Positions 60,434-64,000 of a stretch of DNA of 64,000 nt are shown here, piece by piece. Each line of letters begins with the position of its first letter. Position 1 is the stretch's first letter. Made by a program: the position numbers and the translations under genes. The notes beneath the pieces were generated by a model, which was given only the letters and a program-made list of their open reading frames with translations, did no database searches and was not told the origin of the DNA. The DNA comes from Astyanax mexicanus (lineage: Eukaryota > Chordata > Actinopteri > Characiformes > Acestrorhamphidae): contig NC_064422.1 in assembly GCF_023375975.1 (NCBI RefSeq), positions 29,273,001 to 29,337,000 on the forward strand, read 5' to 3'.

Positions 60434-60464
60434 GGAGAGAAAGAGAGAGAGAAAGAGAGAGAGA
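60434..60464. repeat. (GA)n microsatellite
   Basis: Short imperfect GAGAAAGAGA tract. Confidence 0.85.
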
Positions 60465-60814
60465 ATTAGAGTGTGTGAGTGTGAGTGGTTAGTGAATGAT
60501 CCCCTATGTGGTGTCTGGAAAATTCTCTCTGATAGCTCTACAAATGGCTGTGATTGGAGTCTGTGGCAGACGCAGAGGAATCCCATAGGTGTCGCCTCTT
60601 AGCCAATGGCCTGGTTAGTGCCAGAGCAATCTTCACGGTTGCACTGCCAGTTTCCCTTCAGATTGAATCTGATATAGCAGAAAGGATTACTGTATGTTCT
60701 TCAAACCGCCGGAAAATGGCAGATCACTGATGGCAGCAGCTCGATGCAGAAGCATGGATGTCTGTGTCCAGTCACAGTGTAACAGCATACGCAGTGAAAA
60801 CGACTAAGCTAAGC

Positions 60815-61474
60815 TAGGGCTGGGTGATATGACTGTTAAACTTGTAATATCTCAGTATGTTTAAGAGCCATAATGATAAAATAGTGGTAAATCTGATAAT
60901 ATATATGTTTTTTTTTTGGGAGGGGGGGCTGTTTGGTTGTTTGGCTGTAGGGCTGTAACTAATGATTATTTTGGCAGTCGACTAATCTGATGATTATTTT
61001 TTTCAATTAGTCAATTAAGTCAATTATTGTTTTTGCCAGTGATTGTCTTTTATCACTTGATGAAATGAAAGAAACATGGGATTGAACATGGGATTAAAAT
61101 GTCCTTTTAATTCTGAGAAGAAACAGATTGAGTTAAATGTAAATTGTGTGACTAAGCTCATTACCTCTCTCCCACTGCGTTACTGTCCCCAGCACTTCGT
61201 TTAGAACCGTGTTTAGAACTTCAATATTAAAAATTCAATATCCAATCCATCTGGCACACACTATTAGGCCTTGCTTAAACTTCAATAATTATCACTTCAT
61301 TGACTTATTTCCATACAAACGATCCATGCTCATTTTATTTATTATTATTATTTTTTATTAAACCGCACAAATGATAACCTACGTAGCCGGCACAATATGA
61401 CAATACGATATATTTTAATCTTTTATTAAATATTTTTCAATATATCAGTATTTATGATATATTGCCCATGTCTA
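60815..61474. mobile_element. hAT-like element with nested fragment
   Basis: Left end TAGGGCTGGGTGATATGAC and right end ATATATTGCCCATGTCTA are imperfect inverted copies. A second terminus type, TAGGGCTGTAACTAATGATT, starts at about 60947 and marks a nested element. There is no transposase frame, and boundaries of the inner element are unclear. Confidence 0.45.
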
Positions 61475-62616
61475 CTCAAAGCACTTTCTACTTTTCCTCC
61501 TTTCTTTTTCTCCTCTCCCCTTCAGGCTAATTTTCTTTGCCTCACTTCTACATCAGAGAACAGGCTGTTGTTGGCTTATCTGATCTGTCTGTGAAATAAT
61601 AGAACGTTACAAGAACACTTACTTAATCAGCAGAAAATGTTAGGCTGGCAGGCCTAGTCAGAGTGTAGAGCATTATTAGCCACTTCTCAGGGTAACAAAG
61701 GGTAACATTTCTCAGAAGAGAAAGCTCTTTTCTGTGTTTTTGAGACGACAGGCCTTTTCCTGACTTTAAGAGTATGGAAATTTCCTTGCGCACATGGCTG
61801 CTTGTGTGGAAATCGTGACCCACTTCCTTATATATGTGTAGATTCAGATAATAAATGAATGACATAAATGAATATGACATAGAACAATTATGTGTACAAA
61901 TGTAGTAAAATTAAGATTTCCAGAATCATCTAAACTCTTTAAAGCAGCATGATGGAGAGAATTTGTATAACTTGCTTCTGGGTCCCTCTATAGCAAGGAA
62001 GTGTAATTCAAGCTTTGAGCCACCCGAAGGACATGCTTTACACATGCATTTGTGGCATTTGTATTAAATATACGCTTAAATATATTAAATATAGGTCTCA
62101 CCAAAGTCACATTGAGCAGTACGCAGCATGTTGAACTTGATAGAGATTGTGTTGTCCCTATAACAAATCAATGGAGCATCACAGTGTTTTAATGCTGTTA
62201 TTTTAATTTAAATCCTACATATTATTGCTTTAATCTCCTCGACTTTCATTATCAACTGAACTGTGCATTGTCTATCCCTTAATATAACAGTCATATTGTT
62301 GTATACACTGAGATATAGTCAGCTTGTGCACACATTCAGAACACTAAGGGCTATTGTTTTTATTGATTATTAAACATATGTTGATAGATGATGCTAAAAC
62401 TGTTTATCCAGTTGTTGCATCTCATTCTGCTGAGGTGAGCTTGGACCCCATAAATTACCACCTGCAGCTGTATTTATATTTATAGTATTCTTTCAGTAAT
62501 CAGTAATCAAGCTAATTAAAAGTATATGGGGTTTGGTTATATAAATCATAAATCCAGGTATTATCATTTGTGATACATAGTATAATGTTTCTTACTTTAC
62601 ATGTCATTTTATTACA

Positions 62617-63057
62617 TACAGCTCTGGAAAAATAAGAGACCACTTAAAAAGTTTCTTTGATTTTACCAAATTGAAAACCTCTTGAATATAATCAAGAGGA
62701 AGATGGATGATCACAAGCCATCAAACCAAGCTAAACTGCTTGCATTTTTGCACCAGGAGTGGCATAAAGTTATCCAAAAGCAGTGTTTAAGACTGGTGGA
62801 GAAGAGGAACCAGGGTTATTCCAAATATTGATTTCTGAACTCTTAAAACTTTATGAATATAAACTTGATGTTTTGTTTTCTGCAAATAAATGCTCTAAAT
62901 TACAATATTTTTCTTTAGAATTTGGGAGCAATGTTATCAGTAGTTTATAGAATAGAACAACAATGTTCATTTTACTTAAATATATACCTATAAATAGCAA
63001 AATCAGAGAAACTGATTCAGAAACAGAAGTTGTCTCTTTATTTTTTCTAGAGCTGTA
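62617..63057 (+). mobile_element. TA-flanked MITE, copy D (internal deletion)
   Basis: Starts TACAGCTCTGG at 62617 and ends AGAGCTGTA at 63057. It is about 75 bases shorter than copy C, with losses near 62800-62880. It lies inside the cacna1g intron. Confidence 0.8.
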
Positions 63058-63375
63058 TATTGCAGATGACACAGTTTATATTATTGAACATACTGTGTAT
63101 AGATATGAAGAAGCCGCTATGCTTATAGGAAGTGTCCCCTCAGGCCGCAAGTGTTCTGGAAGCCTGAGGCGTGTGTGTGTGTGTACATATGGATGTGTAT
63201 TCATGTGTGTATTTGTGTGTCTGTTTACTGTGAATTAGTTTTTATTCACCCAGGCAGTCAGTGCAGGAGATAATGCTGAGAGCATCAGGTTTTGGGGAGT
63301 TTGGGATGGTCACACCTCCACTCTTACTACAGAATGGGCTGTATGTGCTCCTCAAGAGTAGAACTGCCTCACATC

Positions 63376-63396
63376 CACACACACACACACACACAC
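63376..63396. repeat. (CA)n microsatellite
   Basis: Short CA tract in the cacna1g intron. Confidence 0.9.
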
Positions 63397-63609
63397 TGAT
63401 GGAAACCTTACTTTAAGCATTGAGCATTGAGTCCATGCATTTAAATTTAACATCTGAGCTTCTGAAACTGCAGCAACTAGCAGAAAATTCTTTTTTTCCC
63501 CTCTCTTTTGCTTTTCTTCCACCGTCTCTCATTGAGAGCTCCCCCTCCAGTACAGGCCGAGCTCATGCTCCGGCTCTGGCTCCGGCTCTTTGTGTGCCAG
63601 GGCCGTGAT

Positions 63610-64000
63610 TTAGAGCTGCTGTATTTTTTTTCAGGATGTGGAACGGTTCATGTAAAAAGCTCTATTCATTAGCAAACAATTCCATCCCGAGCGTTTGGAT
63701 TCTCACTCTCTTTTTTGAAAGTACTCGAGCCGTTTGGCACCTCCAGCTACTGTCTCTGCGCTCCCATAATATCAGCAGCACCCTCAGCTTGGCAGCTTTT
63801 GACTTTCTTATGCATTGTTACTCCTGCTCTAATTGGCCGTTCGGTAGCCAAATGCTATCAGATTGTTGATTTATGAAGAAAGAATTTTGACTCCCGAAGC
63901 TGGTCGTTGCTGTAACTATTGTCAATTAATCACAGTTCAGCAGCCGATTTCACCCCTTTTGGCCCGTCAGAATTCCAGCGTCAGTTGAGAGAGAGAAAAA
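63610..64000. other. Candidate conserved non-coding element at window end
   Basis: Non-repetitive, balanced composition and dense in factor-type motifs: CTATTCATTAGCAAACAATT, TCTAATTGGCCG, TGTCAATTAATCACAG, GTAGCCAAATGC. It lies about 10 kb into the cacna1g intron. Short frames have no homology. It probably continues past the window. Confidence 0.35.

Larger units (their letters stand above)
53469..64000 (+). other. cacna1g: 5' part of a long cacna1g intron
   Basis: From the U12 donor to the window end no sequence encoding the expected next exon (starting W-F-E with the S1 segment) was recognised on the + strand. The intron is therefore at least 10.5 kb. It contains microsatellites, repeat copies (55906-56281, 58548-58905, 59150-59666, 60815-61474, 62617-63057) and non-repetitive stretches listed separately. 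Other parts, for example 54720-55900 and 57000-58540, are AT-rich with nothing recognised. Confidence 0.7.

Noticed and set aside
1..64000. CRISPR arrays, operons, rRNA genes or viral genes
   Set aside because: No regular spacer-repeat arrays, no compact co-directional genes and no recognisable rRNA or viral coding regions were seen; the sequence is vertebrate genomic DNA.

Overview
This is vertebrate nuclear DNA, most likely from a teleost fish. Genes are sparse and split by introns. The background is AT-rich and crowded with fish-type repeats: Tc1/mariner relics, hAT elements, TA-flanked MITEs, tRNA-derived SINEs and microsatellites. No operon, prokaryotic gene, virus or CRISPR array was seen. 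Repeat content hints at an otophysan (characin or catfish type) genome, but that is a weak inference.

Two protein-coding genes can be named, both on the + strand. The first is the last coding exon of spata20 (14245-14415), recognised from its conserved C-terminus. The second is the 5' end of cacna1g, the T-type calcium channel Cav3.1. It comprises a probable promoter (about 51060-51260), a non-coding leader exon ending at 51885, a 1256-bp intron, and the first coding exon (53149-53468). That coding exon ends at a textbook U12 AT-AC 5' splice site. The rest of the window (53469-64000) is the start of a long intron; the next coding exon was not found. The order spata20 then cacna1g, in tandem, matches the human locus on 17q21.33 and supports both identifications.

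Layout: 1-14244 lies upstream of the spata20 last exon and holds repeats, one exon-like block on the minus strand (1289-1463) and one small + strand exon-like block (9492-9547). From 14416 to about 51200 is a roughly 37-kb intergenic region with repeats, several non-repetitive stretches that look like candidate regulatory elements, two long foldbacks (25957-26064, 49730-49867), a hAT element with a perfect 8-bp target-site duplication (43239-44666) and a few unassigned exon-like blocks. From 53469 to the end is intron with more repeats and two candidate regulatory stretches (54040-54230 and 63610-64000).

The two genes do not obviously work together. spata20 encodes a thioredoxin-like protein and cacna1g encodes a low-voltage-activated calcium channel alpha-1 subunit. 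No new biological system was recognised. The most informative signals are the U12 intron and the uORF-rich leader of cacna1g. Repeat family names are given only at superfamily level because no library search was possible.
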